Shown here piece after piece: positions 11,910-24,169 of a stretch of DNA of 64,000 nucleotides (position 1 is its first letter; the number at the start of each line of letters is the position of its first letter). Below the pieces are notes generated by a model, which saw only the letters and a list, made by a program, of their open reading frames with translations, searched no databases and was not told the origin of the DNA. A program made the translations under genes and the position numbers. Origin of the DNA: Vicugna pacos (Eukaryota > Chordata > Mammalia > Artiodactyla > Camelidae). The stretch is taken from NCBI RefSeq assembly GCF_048564905.1, contig NC_133005.1:5335001-5399000 (forward strand), read 5' to 3'.

Positions 11910-12830
11910 CTCAACGCTGGGAGTCTGAGAGTGGCAGGAACCACACTTTTGTGTTTTCGCCTGGGCTTCTTGGGGATAGAAACACTGAATTTTCTGTCCA
12001 TCTCATTCACATGATAGAGGGCATTAGAGAGCTGGCATAATGACACGTCTTGGTATTCAAGACACCTCACTTCCCTTGAATCCATGTGGTGTGTCAGAGA
12101 ATTGTGAAGTTTATCATGATTCCAACCCTGGTATGAGGTTTGCAGAGAGAGGGCAAGTACAAGGGTGAGATTGAGGACGGGAGAGAGAGGGAGGCTGCTT
12201 CTGGGTCACATGGTTAAACACGACAGGCATTACTGATCAAAAGGTGATGCTGCATGTACCACGATAAGAGCCGGGGGAAATGCAGTTACAGCTCCAAGAC
12301 TGAGTGCAGCCAGGGGCTGGAGTGAGAGTGCAACTCTGCCTGAAAAAGACACGTGCACCACTGACTTCAAGATCACTTTAGCCGGTGAGTAGTGGACACA
12401 GACCAGCCTCTACAGATGCTTCTCCTAGTATCTCTGGGGTATTGGAGCTGTTTGGGTGGCTTAGAGCTTCTGAGCTCTAGTCTATAACTGGGACCCAAAT
12501 GTAAATGAGCCTCAACTGAGCTGAGAAGTCACTGTATTTCACAGGGACCAAAGCAGGAATGGCCTAGTTCAAATTATACTAGAGAGACTGGGTGCAGAGT
12601 CATCCAATTTTCTCAGCTACAAAATCAAAAATGATTACATGTATGGCACATCTGGGTTTGATACTACAAATTTCATATATACTGCATGTTTTAAAGCTAA
12701 AAGTTTATCTGTTCTTTTAGACTTAACACAACATCCTCGTGTTAAAGACAAAACAATAACATTTTGTCATGATTGCATGTCAAAACTAGCCATGTCACAA
12801 AGTCACATACCAAACTTCCTGTTATAAAAT
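11910..12830. other. Unassigned non-coding stretch
   Basis: No recognisable gene. It lies between two plus-strand L1 pieces and could partly be unrecognised L1 3'UTR or flanking single-copy DNA. Base composition is closer to unique DNA than to L1. Confidence 0.4.
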
Positions 12831-12834
12831 AAGT

Positions 12835-13092
12835 CCCAGGGATGTAATGTACAGCATAGCAGCTATGTTAATAATACTGGTCTGTATATTTGAAAGTTGA
12901 TAAGAGAGTAGATCTTAAGTTTTCATCATAAGAAAAAAATTTGTGTAACTGTGTGTGGTGATGGATGTTAACTAGTCATTGTGGTGATCATTTCACACTA
13001 TATACAAATATTGAATCATTATGTTGTATACCTGAGACTAATATAATGTTAAACATCAACTATATCTCAACTAAAATGTATAAATAATAGTC
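12835..13092 (+). mobile_element. L1MA/L1MB-type 3'UTR
   Basis: Good match to the old L1 3' end: 'gggatgtaatgtacagcata', 'tgaaagttgataagagagta', 'gtggtgatggatgttaacta', 'ttgtggtgatcatttcacac', 'cattatgttgtatacctgag' and 'caactatatctcaactaaaa'. Plus orientation with an A-rich end. Confidence 0.8.
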
Positions 13093-13109
13093 TACCTAGG
13101 ACTTGATTA

Positions 13110-14715
13110 CAGGGACTGTTTGAGAACAGGTTACCCCAAATCTTTTCTTTTTTGCCATACAAGATAATGAGGATGCCATCAAGAATAAAGTAGTAGACAT
13201 TAACAAAAAAGACACTGTCATAAATTAGAGAGAAGAAACATATGGCATAGTTTGTGAAAAGAAAAATCCAGTGAATTAAAGAGCAGAAATGTCTAAGAAC
13301 CAGAACAACTTATTATAACCAAAGCTTAGTTCATAACGAACTTTAGAGTCTTATGTACCATATAACTATTAGAAAACACATAATTAAATAAATTAAACAG
13401 CTAAGCCAAAAAGACAAAAAAGAATAAAATAAGCTAAAAAAACCAGACAGGAAAAATAATAAAGAGAAAGTCACAGAAGGAGTTAGAAAACAGAAACAAA
13501 ATAAGAAATTGTACACAAACCCCCAAACACACTTAAAACAAAACCATATTAAAAGTGATTCACTTAATTAGAAAAAAGAGGAGAGAATATGGAACTATAA
13601 AAGAAGGAATATGTTAAAAGGAAAAGACTTAATTGGTACAGAGAAAATTAAAATAATCATAAAACAGAACATTTCTAAAAACATTGGAAATAAAATTGAA
13701 GGTCCAGCTCAATCAATTCTAGGATAAATAGAAACATATGAACTCTAAGGAACTTGAAAATTAACTAAGAAAATTTTGAAAGAATTATGTCTCCAAGAAA
13801 CACCAAGCTTAGACAATTTCAAACTATCCAAAAATAGGTTGTTCCACTACAATTTTAACTCTCCTAAGATACAGTACAGGATTTAAAGTGTTCAAATTTA
13901 TTTTTGTGTCTAATATTAATATCCAAGACTATTGAAAGATAATAAACTATAATCTCATTTGTAAATATCAGCATCAAAATACTAATGAAATCTTAGCAAA
14001 TGTAAGTCCAGAGTATATTTTTAATAAGCACCATAATTAAATGATATTTAATAAAGGGAAGTAGATAATTAAATGATATTTATCCTGGATATGCAAAAGT
14101 GGCCCAAAAGTGATAAATCTAGTATAATACATAACTTATTAGCATAATGTAAAATAAATAAAATGACATAAAACACAAGATTATTTAATTACATTTGAAG
14201 TTTTTTCAAAATCCTACATTTCTTTCTTATTTAAAAGGAAAAGCCAGTATGGTAGGAATAGATAGCATGAATCAGAGTGGAATAATCATACACAGAACAT
14301 TAATTACTAAGTAAAGGCAGGAGATTTAAACATTTCTATTTTACTAGTAAGACAAGGGTGCTATCAAAACATTTAACATTATTCTGGAAGTACTAGCCAA
14401 AACAGTTAAGCAACAAAAAGATACTAAGCATACATGTTGGAAAGAAAGCAATGTTGATATTATTTGCTCTGATATAAAAATATACCTGGAGTACTCTAGC
14501 TAGACTACAATTAGAAACAATAAGAGACTTCAGTAAGAGGATTGGAAACTAAATTAATATATTAAAAAAGGGTCTTCTGATCTAAAAACTATAACTAGGT
14601 TGAAATATATAGAATAAAATATGCAATTCAAATCATTAGCCTAAAAAGTAAAATACATAGAAATAAATTTATCCAGAAAAAGGTAAGATCTATACTTAAA
14701 AACAGGGCTCTATTA
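13110..14715 (+). mobile_element. Very old L1M ORF2 relic
   Basis: AT-rich, strongly decayed. Recognisable landmarks are the segment before the RT core ('ctgaaatcttagcaaa'-like, near 13990), 'ttctggaagtactagccaaa' (14379-14398) matching L1 'VLEVLA', and the region after the catalytic motif near 14490-14560. The order fits plus-strand L1 ORF2. No frame survives. Many A-rich and AT-rich patches have accumulated. Confidence 0.6.
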
Positions 14716-14719
14716 AATT

Positions 14720-15780
14720 TTTCAGCAGCTTACATCTCATTATGTAATAATGACAGTGGATTTATTTGGCTCAAGAATCTGCTACCTTAATTGTGGGACA
14801 TTTAAATTTCAGGGTTAGATAATAACACTCTAAACTATGAATTAAAAAAAAGCAAGTGGAAGCCCCAAGGAGTGAAGTAGTTGGACAACATATTCACGGT
14901 TAAGACTGATTCACTCTTCCCGCATGAAATAACTCAACTTTCTGCTTTTTAATATGTGTCCTTATTTACCACCATAGATCAGAAAACCCTCTTGTGTAAT
15001 TTCCCCTTTCTACTGCCAAATTTAAATTACCTGTGGAGCACCAGTAATTTAAACCTGATGACAAAATAAATAAACAGCACAGCCACTACATGTTGACAAG
15101 TTTTCAACTTTCCATCATTTCAGACTTTGGGTAGCTGTGCTAAGGAAGCCCTAAGTCCCAATTCCGTCTCACAATATGTGAAGACCCAGCAAGGGAAACG
15201 TGGGTGGAGAAACCATGGGGAGCTGAAGAATCTCAAGAGAGAAGTTGAGTGTGACCGTAGATGGACTGCTCATTTGATGAGATTATTGTTGGCTTATTTG
15301 TGGTGACTCATTAAGAGTCATAATTTGGGACTACAGAGTGATATACATAGGTGTCCAATCTCTCCACTCCTCAGGGACAGTGGCAAGAGGGGTCTTCTGG
15401 CCAGAACACTAGGCAGATGAGGTATTTTCCCAGGTAGATAGCATTAATAAAGAACAGGACAGATCATTAATTTTATTTGCCTTGTTCTAACATCATATTT
15501 TCTTTATACCATCCAACTTTTGTCTGACTTCCTCTAAGCCAACCAAAATCGATGGGCAAATAGCCAACTTAAAGGTTCCTCCAGGTGAATACATCTTGTC
15601 TCTATGTTGCAGCACTGCCCAGTCCTAACTCATTCTCTGTGGGATCAGAAACCATATTTCTTTCTACACAGGCTCCATGCACGAGGGTCCCTGAGTGCTA
15701 ACAAAGTCAACATCCCTTATAACACCAACTGCCTATCTCGTGAGGTTATTATGAGGATAGTAGGAAACAATCAAGCAGAG
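14720..15780. other. Unassigned non-coding stretch
   Basis: No gene or repeat recognised; no frame above 85 codons. Confidence 0.4.
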
Positions 15781-15784
15781 ATCC

Positions 15785-15862
15785 TACTGTGTGTTTGGCA
15801 TGGAGATCAAAATTGGCAAGACACAGTTCTTATCTTCAAAGAGCAAATGGTTTGATTGAGCA
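15785..15862 (+). mobile_element. Possible L2 fragment
   Basis: 'ctactgtgtgtttggcatgg', 'ggcaagacacagttcttatc' and 'tcaaagagcaaatgg' follow the L2-type pattern 'tactatgtgccaggcact...aagacacagtccctgccctcaaggagc'. Short and diverged. Confidence 0.45.
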
Positions 15863-15864
15863 GA

Positions 15865-16870
15865 CCCCTGTGAAGAGAGATGACTAGGATTTAATGAGGA
15901 GGACACTGCTTTACAAACTGCAAAGTGAAATATGAATGTTATGGTGCATGGCCTCAAGACTAGCTTCCAAATTTCATTCTTATTGATTTTATCTTCACCA
16001 GTGCTGTTAATAATCTCTGGTGTTCAATACTTGATGTAATATTATACTTGCAGAGGTCTGGTCTTAGATTTCATAGCTTTGGCACTGTGCATCGATTTAG
16101 TTATTATTTCTTTTGATACTAAAGCTATAGATTTCTCTCTGCTCCTGCAGATTTTCCTCCTAAACATTTTTGCCTAATATATAAATATATAAACTCCTTA
16201 CTCTCATGAAGCTCATTTTTATGGTTATTCCATTTTCCTTGATGTTCCTCTAAGGGTATATTTGTGTGTGTGTGTGTGTGTGTGTATGTGTAGACAGAGA
16301 GATCACACAAAGGTGTATTATGTTGAAAATGTTGGAAATTTGGAGAAGTTTCCTTATCTGAGAAACCAGGTAAAGAAAACCAGATAGTAAACGTATCTCC
16401 TTAATATCTTAATTCTTGCTCTAGTCATGGCTTAGACAGAGCTATATGGGGATAGGTCAACGTGAAAGGCTAAGGGCAGAGAAGACAAGGACATGCGGAC
16501 TGGACAAGCCCACTCAGGGAGTCAAGTTCTGAATCTGGGAGAGCAGCACAAGTGGAGTAGAGGAAACATGTGAATTGGAAAAGTGAGGGCATTTTGCTAA
16601 GAACTTTGGGGTAGAAGCCCAGGTCCTGAGGGACTGGATGGTGGAGCCAGTGCCCTGATTCTGAGCAAATTGTCAGCAAGATCAGGACACAGGAGCCTGA
16701 ACAATGGGATTAGGATTTGGCTACATAGTGATTCATACCAGATGTCCAACCTCTTCAGTCCTGGCCAGGATACCAGGCTGATGGTGTGTATTTCCAGATC
16801 AGAGGTTACAAAGTGCCCCGTGGCTCAAAACCAGCCCATAGGCTTAATAACAGTAGCCAACACCTCTATA
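15865..16870. other. Unassigned stretch with a (TG)n array
   Basis: No gene recognised. Its only clear structure is the dinucleotide run at 16263-16290; the TG array also creates a spurious His/Thr-rich minus-strand frame. Confidence 0.4.
16263..16290. repeat. (TG)n microsatellite
   Basis: About 12 TG units ending with one TATG interruption. Not located in a recognisable transposable element. Confidence 0.9.
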
Positions 16871-16871
16871 A

Positions 16872-17095
16872 TATCTACTGAGCTAGGCATACCTCTAAGT
16901 AATTGATATATATTACATATTAGTGAATTCCACATTTACCACAACATTAAGGAGTGAAGATTATCAGTCTTCCAATTTTATAGATGAAGAAATTGAAGCA
17001 GAGAGAGGTTAAGCCACTGGGCCATGGCCACTTAGCAAGGAAGTGGAAGACTCAAGAATCAAACCCAGAAAGTCTGTGAAGCTTGGGAATCCTAA
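16872..17095 (-). mobile_element. MIR SINE
   Basis: Reverse-oriented MIR with a well-kept core: 'attttatagatgaagaaatt', 'gaagcagagagaggttaagc', 'gcaaggaagtggaagactca', 'gaatcaaacccagaaagtct'. The AT-rich 3' part is at the left end, near 16900. Confidence 0.8.
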
Positions 17096-17099
17096 ATTC

Positions 17100-17870
17100 T
17101 ACACTGCGTTCTCACTGTTTTATTGGTTCAAGCACTGATTTGTAATACTTTGGAATGAATTGTCAGCATCCAAATATTGGGAGATACCATGTGGAATATA
17201 CAATTCTGATTTCTCTTAAATAGTTGGAAGATTTATCACCCGTTCACATAGCAACAGATTGCTAGAGCTGGTGGTCACTGCCTCATAGGTGGCATGTGAG
17301 CTCTCTGGTTCACCACAGTCCCTACCACTTCCTAGTGTTTATACCCAACTCACTTCACTCATTTATGCTACTTATGTGGCAGCACTGGGAGAGTGAATTT
17401 ATGAGTCCCTGGCTTAAAGGATCAAAGTGAGAAAAGTGCATAAACAGGAGAGGAATTCAGGGTCCAGGAGCTGGGTAAATTGGCAGCCCCTGGAGATAGA
17501 CTGCAGAAGGTCCAGCACAGTTGTCATTGGGTACCCATGACTCACTTTTATGGGTCCCTTGGGTTGAAGAGCTTATTGAACTGTGTGAAAGATTCAAGGT
17601 CAAGGTAGCAGGATATAGATTTTTTGGAAACAAGTTCTGTTTACATTGAGCCAGATCTTCCTTACATGCTTTCTCTGCTCATGGATTGAATTAGGGCCAC
17701 AGTGGATTTAACAAAGTCCTTTGGGACAAGACAACAGAATTACCGACCCAGAGAAGAGATTGTTGCTCCTCTCATTTGTCAAGGGTTACAGTTTGGAGCA
17801 TTTTGGAGCAATGGATATGGCTCAGTCTGGGGGAGCAACACCCAGCAGCTTTAAAACTGAAGTACCAATC
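17100..17870. other. Unassigned non-coding stretch
   Basis: No gene or repeat recognised. Confidence 0.4.
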
Positions 17871-17875
17871 TCTGT

Positions 17876-18078
17876 CTACCTGTGTGGCCAACATGGTAGC
17901 CACATGGAGCAATTTAAATTTAAATGTACTGAAGTTAAATTAAAAGTTTAGTTCCTTAGAGTCATTGGCTATATTTGAAGGGTGCAACAGCCACATGTGG
18001 CTAGTGGTTACTGAATCAGGCAACACAGATAAATAACATTTCCATCCTTGCAGAAAGTTCCATCAGATAGCACTGGTC
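17876..18078 (-). mobile_element. hAT-Charlie-type non-autonomous DNA transposon
   Basis: The internal near-palindromic plan 'catggtagccacatgg' ... 'agccacatgtggctagtggt' ... 'aacatttccatccttgcaga' 'aagttccatcagatagcact' fits the family whose ends read CAGTGCTGTCCAATAG. The right terminus is clear; the left is eroded. Cut-and-paste element without its own transposase; ancient. Confidence 0.65.
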
Positions 18079-18084
18079 TAGAGA

Positions 18085-19380
18085 GAAGACCATCATTTTC
18101 ATTAGCATTTGCACTGTATTCCAGCAACCTGAAGAAGGCAGTACCCACAACTTTTCCCTGTGCTTGGCCATGTGGAATTGTTTCCTGAAATGATGAATAT
18201 GAACAGCACCACAAATAAAGGCAGGTGGGTCACCCGCTGAGGTTGAGGTCTCTTTGTCATACTTACATATGACACTTAATATTTAATACTTAGATATAAA
18301 ATGTAAGTAAGCTCAATCCAAACTCTCCCTCAATACTCCATGGAAATTTTAAGTCCTGTCCCAGATTTCTGGACCTATTCAAGGCACCTTCATTCCTATG
18401 GTGACCTGTCTCCTGATTCCTACTTTCTTATCTTATGTGAACCCAGACATCCAGCCAGCCGCTTGACTTTGTTTTCCACACACAAAATATCCCACCCACA
18501 GAAAATGCTGAAGAGCAGGGCAGGGGAAGAGAAGACTTTCTAGTGCAGTAACATGAAATTTGTCAATTTAATGTCAGATTTCTTAGAATTTCCTCCAGCC
18601 ACCTAGGCACAGAGCATCCTCTACAACCCCTCCCAGACTGTAAACTCCAGCATTACCACATGCTGGTGTCTCCTCCATCCCCAACCTGTTCCACTTCTTC
18701 CTCTCCCCTCCCCCTCTCCCCTGCTCTTAGGCATACCACACAGCCCTCCTCTGGCACCTCACAGAGCCACTGAGTTGTATTTTATGGTCCTGCCTCCTTT
18801 CATACCCTTTTTTCCCCCTCAGGATCTCAGTTACTCAAAACAAAGCTGCTTTGGGTAATTTCCCAAGTTAAGAAACATTCTAGTACTGGTAGCTATTAAG
18901 AGAATGGGCATTTCGCCTCCATACATGAGCACAATTCCTGCTTTCCTTGAACTCCTTAAAGCCTGCATCATTATATAGATTCTTTCCTCTGTCGTGGTGT
19001 GCTAATGGACAGACCAGATATATTACATGTCAGGGAGAGGTATCAAGTCATTGCAGTGGACAAGAACCCATGGTTCTGCTAAGCACAAGACCGGGTATCT
19101 CAGAGTATGGCTGTTTTAGATTAGGAAGATTTAAAAATCCCACGGAGCTAAAAAAGATTAATGCAAACTTTTCAGGTTATGACTATTTTTGTCCTTAAAG
19201 TTACCGAAATGAGAATAATTCTTATTTCTACATAAAAAATAAACATCTGAGCCTTCATTCCCCAAGGCACAACTGTTACCTACAATGCCAACATTACTTT
19301 AATTTTGGGGGTAGCTGAGACAAAAGCAGAAACCCTTTTGGGGACTGGCTCCTACCATTCAGAGTTTCTTTAATGTAGAG
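18085..19380. other. Unassigned non-coding stretch
   Basis: No gene recognised. A pyrimidine-rich patch lies at about 18686-18725 (CTTCC/CCCCT mixtures). Part of 18590-18760 has the cytosine-rich texture of an L2 3' region, but I could not align it convincingly. Confidence 0.35.
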
Positions 19381-19384
19381 TTCC

Positions 19385-19505
19385 CCAACATTAGTGCCCA
19401 TCAGGATGCTTCAGACTCCTCACTGAAACACAGCTTGCTGGGTCTCACCTTGGAGTTCCTGATTTAGTATGTCTGCAGTGAGAATTTTCACTTCTAAATG
19501 CAAAT
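19385..19505 (-). mobile_element. MER5A-like DNA transposon fragment
   Basis: 'ttagtgcccatcaggatgct', 'aacacagcttgctgggtctc', 'ttggagttcctgatttagta' and 'tgagaattttcacttctaaa' follow the MER5A internal order. The terminal CAGTGGTTCTCAAA-type repeats are eroded. Confidence 0.65.
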
Positions 19506-19509
19506 TTGG

Positions 19510-20490
19510 AGAATTTAAAAATTGACTGTGGGGGTGGGGTGTGTGCGCATGTGAACATTTGCAGGCATGAGCTGACCCTGCCGTGTCTCCCATAAATGTG
19601 GGCTTATTTTTCAGTTTTCATCATTCTGGCTCAGACTCCTTCTGATTCCCTAAGCAGATTGGGGAAGATCTGGAGGTCACAAGATGGTTATCCCACCCAT
19701 TTTGGAGGGTGGCATTTAATCCGAACCAGAAGCATAGAACCCCTAGCTGGCTTCCAATCATCTCAGAAGACAGGGCACCTCTGTTGGACAAGGTTTTCAG
19801 AGCTTTCTAGGCAAAGGAAAAGATTACCCTTAATGGTAAAACCAGGCAAACTGGAACTTACTTTTAACATTTGAAGGTTCTTTGCTGCAGGAGTAGAGTA
19901 AAGGTAGCCATGGGGCAGGGAGAACATAAGGGCCTGTGAATCAGTCAGTCTGTTTGCATGTTTACTTTCATCGGGACAACTGCTCTCTCAGAACCCTCCT
20001 AGGACCCTGGGGTTTCCTCATCCTGAACTCTCTTTGTAACCTGGGTGGTCATCAATTCACCCTGACAATTGGCGTCTACCAGTCTTGACCAGTTTCACTA
20101 CAGCAACTGGCTGCAATGCATTATCACCCAACGTGGCTTCCTGTTCAGACTGAAAACTTTATGCATTGCATGGCTACATTTTAACTGATTACTTTATATA
20201 GGGTAACATTAATAACCAGAGATTTTTTTTTCCTGTTTAATTACATGGGACCACCAGATATCATGTCTCCCAGATGGAGAATCCCTGTAACCCAATGCCA
20301 TTCAGAATAATTAAAGCTTTCTTCTTATCATTTGCTTTTTTTTTCTTTTAAAATTGGAATGCCAAGAAGTATCACACATAATTGAGTCAGCTTGAGATTT
20401 AGCTCTGTTAGTTAGGTTTTACAGTGAAGAATAACTCTGTTATTAAGTCTTTTACAACAAAAAGGAAATTGCACTTAAAACAAATTTCAA
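19510..20490. other. Unassigned non-coding stretch
   Basis: No gene recognised; short T runs near 20224 and 20336. A 92-codon plus-strand frame at 19596-19874 lacks any domain. Confidence 0.4.
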
Positions 20491-20494
20491 ATTA

Positions 20495-20800
20495 AAACAG
20501 ACTCACAGACATAGAAAACAAAATTATGGTTACCAGGGAGGAAAGGAGGGGGGAGGGATAAATTGGGAATTCAAGATTTGCAGATACAAACTACTGTATA
20601 TGAAATGGATGAACAACAAGTTTCTACTGTATAGCACAGGGAACTATATTCAACATCTTGTAGTAACCTACAATGAAAAAGAATATGACAAAGGAATATA
20701 TACAGGTATATATATGACTGAAGCATTATGCTATACACTAGAATTTAATGCAACATTGTAAAACGACTATACTTCAATTAAAAAAAATTTTAAGTCCGTC
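20495..20800 (+). mobile_element. Cetartiodactyl-type L1 3' end
   Basis: Runs from 'acagactcacagacatagaa' through 'ttatggttaccagggaggaa', 'tatagcacagggaactatat', 'tcaacatcttgtagtaacct' and 'aaaacgactatacttcaatt' into an A run. This is the 3'UTR of a mid-age cetartiodactyl L1, plus strand, 5'-truncated to about 300 bp. Confidence 0.8.
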
Positions 20801-20804
20801 TTAA

Positions 20805-21325
20805 ATCATAAGATGAATTATCTTGCAGCTCAGAGGCAACACTTAACTGAACATATACAAACCAGAAGTTTCCTACAAATGTTTTGTAACTTCTGCACTA
20901 ATTAGAGGATGGAAAGAAAGAAAACCCTTGGTAAAGCTGTGAATTCATGACAGACTGTCTTTGTTCTCAGCTTCTTCCTTCATCATTTACCTTTACCAGT
21001 TTGGATATATGGATGCATTCTTGCAACTTTTTCCTTAATATTTAAATCATAATAAAATAGAAAAATTTAAATATATGGTGGCTTTGGTTATTATTAAATG
21101 AAAGATAGGTACTGACAGTAACATACTCTCCTCACTTAACTGACATTCTGCATTTTGCCTCTATTCCTCCAAAAGTATTGCTATTCTTAGTCCTGCTGTT
21201 TTGGGGAGAAAAATTAAGTTTTTATAGAATACAATTTCGGTTCATTTCATTCAAAGAAAACGTATTGTATAAGAAATAACATGAATTCAAAGTTCTCCAC
21301 TGCTACACCCACCAATCCTAACAGC
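20805..21325. other. Unassigned non-coding stretch
   Basis: No gene or repeat recognised; AT-rich around 21030-21080. Confidence 0.4.
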
Positions 21326-21329
21326 TAAT

Positions 21330-21525
21330 ATTATTGCATATTATAATATGTCAATTTCTTTGCAAGTTGCCTTACACATGTTATTCCATGGAATCCTCAT
21401 CACATCTTTGGACGTAATTTCTAATGAGGAATCTGAGGCAGGGAGGTTAAGTAAATTGCTCAATATCACACAGCCATCAATGGCAGGTCAGTGTGATGAC
21501 AAATCCAATGCTATCTTCCAAAGGT
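21330..21525 (-). mobile_element. MIR SINE
   Basis: Reversed MIR: 'gaggaatctgaggcagggag', 'gttaagtaaattgctcaata', 'tcacacagccatcaatggca', preceded by the MIR 3' part with 'cacatgttattccatggaat'. Confidence 0.7.
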
Positions 21526-21529
21526 GGGG

Positions 21530-22285
21530 ACCCATTTCTCGCTTCTCAGTAGAGGGGGAAATCTGACACTCTACAGGGAGAAAGACAGCTCCCACAATAG
21601 ACCTTGCTGGCTGTGAAATAGACTGTTTTATAGGATGATATAAAAAGCAGGCAGAAAGCTGATGTTAATGACACTTGAGACTCCTTCTTGGTATCTTTGC
21701 AATTCCAGATGCTGAGTGGGAAAATTTCTCTGTCCCTAATTACTTTTGACAGTCTTGAAAATGAAGTCAGGTCAAAGTTACAATCAGAACGCTCAGAATA
21801 TGCAGGCTGCAGCTAAATTTATTATGAAAGGACAGGGAAGAATGTGATTTTAGTATATGCAACTCAGTCATTGCTTAAAAAAAAGCAGAGGCAAAGCTGA
21901 AAACATAGATAATTGAAGGAACAATAATAATTATTATTATGGAGATGCAAGGGACATCCTATAGAACCTGTTAAATACTCAAGTCAGCACTTAAATCATA
22001 GCTTCTAAATTTATCTGTCCTCTGTGATGCTAAAGCAATGTTCTAAACAAGCTGCAGAAAAATGATGGAACTGAATAATGAAAAGAATGAAACAGAACAC
22101 TGTCCTTGCTCCTTCAATGGCCCTTAAGTCTTTTCTCATGATGAAGAACTCATCACCTCTCATGGAGAGACCCATAAGCTGTTTAGAAACAAATTATTCC
22201 CTTGCCCTTGAATCTGCCGCCTTTGTATGGGCCCTCCCGTGTTTCCTCCTGCCATCTCCCCTGACTGCCATGCCCCTGACACCCT
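21530..22285. other. Unassigned non-coding stretch
   Basis: No gene recognised. A short (AAT)/(ATT) palindrome ('aataataattattatt') lies at about 21923-21938. Confidence 0.4.
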
Positions 22286-22289
22286 CCTC

Positions 22290-22535
22290 TGCCTGTCTGG
22301 GTCCTGCCATCCTCTGTGGTCCAGCTCAGTTTTGCTCCTCCAGCTCCCCACACAACACAAATGTCCTCTCAACAGACAGTTATCATGCATGCTCTTGTGA
22401 TCATTCTCGAGTTATTGTCTTTTTAAATCTTGAATCATATTTTAACTTTCAGTACATGTGCAGCTTTGTCTCTTTATCCACTTTGGAAGTTCTTTAAGGC
22501 AAGGTTTGTGCTCAGCGTGACCAGATGGAGAGTGG
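22290..22535 (+). mobile_element. Possible L2 3' region
   Basis: The cytosine-rich left part followed by 'tttatccactttggaagttc' and 'tttaaggcaaggtttgtgct' resembles the L2 3' segment that reads '...ctgtgagctccttgagggcagggactgtg'. Diverged, no tail. Confidence 0.4.
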
Positions 22536-22869
22536 AGCCGTTAGCTCAGGTAGCAGTGGCAACGGGGCTGTTGGACCAAAGTGTAAGCTGGAGGGGAAAG
22601 GGAGACAGCCCAAAGATGGTGGGGTAGAGGTGATATATACAGTAAGCAGTTTACAAGGTACAGAGCTCAAGAGAGAGGTCTGGTAGATCTAGATAAAGAA
22701 ATGGGCAAAAAAGTAACAATAAAAAAGTACTAGGGATAAAAGTACTTACTACAAGTTTGGGAGCAAAGGAACAGATAAAATTAGCTGCTGCCTCTCAACG
22801 CTGAAGAAGATGTTCTAACAACCTGCAGAGAAACTGCAAACTGGGAAAGCAAGGCAGAATGCTGTAAAA

Positions 22870-23090
22870 GAAAGAACCCAAGCTTAAGAATCAGATGGCT
22901 GTACGTGGACTCTGATTCCACCACTCCTTATTTGAGTCAGATCAGGCCAGTTCCTTCAGCCCTCTGAGGCTTCCTCAGCTGTAAAAAAGAGATAAGAGGG
23001 CTTATCTCAAAGCACTGCTGGGAGGATAAAATAAGATAACGCAGCTGAGAGCCTGTCCTGATGTCTGACACCCTGCAGCTGTTAATACAT
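22870..23090 (+). mobile_element. MIR SINE
   Basis: Nearly the whole MIR plan: 'aagcttaagaatcagatggc', 'gactctgattccaccactcc', 'ccagttccttcagccctctg', 'aggcttcctcagctgtaaaa', 'gctgggaggataaaataaga'. Confidence 0.75.
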
Positions 23091-23094
23091 GTCC

Positions 23095-23860
23095 CTTTCT
23101 TTCTACTATCAGGGAAAGGGAGAAGAATTACAGGATTGGAAGTGGGCTCGGGGGGAATCACAGGGGATATTTTGAGATCCCAGGGCCAACCTAACATACA
23201 TGTAGTAAATCTCTGAGTTCCAGCTCCATAATGATGGAAGAAAGATGATGACAAGAAAAAACAGGCGCTAATCACGCATCTATTATGTGAAGCTCTCTGT
23301 GGGACTCCAGGAGTCAAAGACAGTGAGTAAGCTATGGTCTTTGCAGCCCTGATTCCAAACAACTGAAAGTATCATGTAGCAGATTAAATGTCCAAAGTCT
23401 GGAAGTGTTTCTTGGAAACTTTTAAGTAACATCATTTGAAGACAGAATATAAGCTGGAGTAAATAACGACGCACCAGTCAGCTTAACACCATTTGTGGGA
23501 AAATACTAGGAGCAGTTTTGTAAAAGGAACAACTTGACAATCGTAAGGTAATCTGAGTAGGAACAGGTAATGTGCTGCTAATGGGAGTGATTATAACGGC
23601 TCACTGGTTGGCTTTCTTTGAAGTCATTTACTGCCGTGGTGTCTGACTTTAGACCAACATCCCTTCTAATACCTATAAAGAATTTGGAGCAGTAGCCATA
23701 AGACAGCTTAGAGCTTAAGATTTTTGTTAAAGTGTGGAAATAGAACAAAGAGTGAAAACAATACAATCCAATTATAAGGAATCTAAATTTTGAAGGTGAA
23801 AGAGTGGAAAAAATGAATAGTTCAAGTCTGAGAAAATCCCAGATGAAAAGTGAAGTGTTT
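23095..23860. other. Unassigned non-coding stretch
   Basis: No gene or repeat recognised; a 141-codon minus-strand frame at 22937-23362 overlaps the MIR and is not a gene. Confidence 0.4.
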
Positions 23861-23861
23861 T

Positions 23862-24165
23862 TTTAAACATTTTTTATTGATTTGTAATCATTTTACAATG
23901 TTGTGTCAAATTCCAGTGTAGAGCACAATTTTTCAGTGATACATGAACATACATATATTCATTGTCACATTTTTTTCTCTGTGAGCTACCATAAGACCTT
24001 GTATATATTTCCCTGTGCTACACAGTATAATCTTGTTTATCTCTTCTACATGTTGAAATCCCAGTCTGTCCCTTCCCACCCTTCGCCCCCTTGGCAGCCA
24101 CAAGTTTGTATTCTATGTCTATGAGTCTGTTTCTGTTTTGTATTTATGCTTTGTTTGTTTTTTTA
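23862..24165 (-). mobile_element. Younger, camelid-type L1 3' end
   Basis: Reverse of the same 3'UTR found at 46680-46997. It starts with 'acattttttattgatttgta', then 'acaatgttgtgtcaaattcc', 'agcacaatttttcagtgata', 'atttccctgtgctacacagt', and ends near 'tgagtctgtttctgttttgt'. 5'-truncated to about 300 bp. Low divergence from the other copy marks it as one of the youngest L1s in the window. Confidence 0.85.
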
Positions 24166-24169
24166 AGTT

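Noticed and set aside
22937-23362. 141-codon minus-strand frame
   Set aside because: Overlaps a MIR SINE and shows no recognisable domain.
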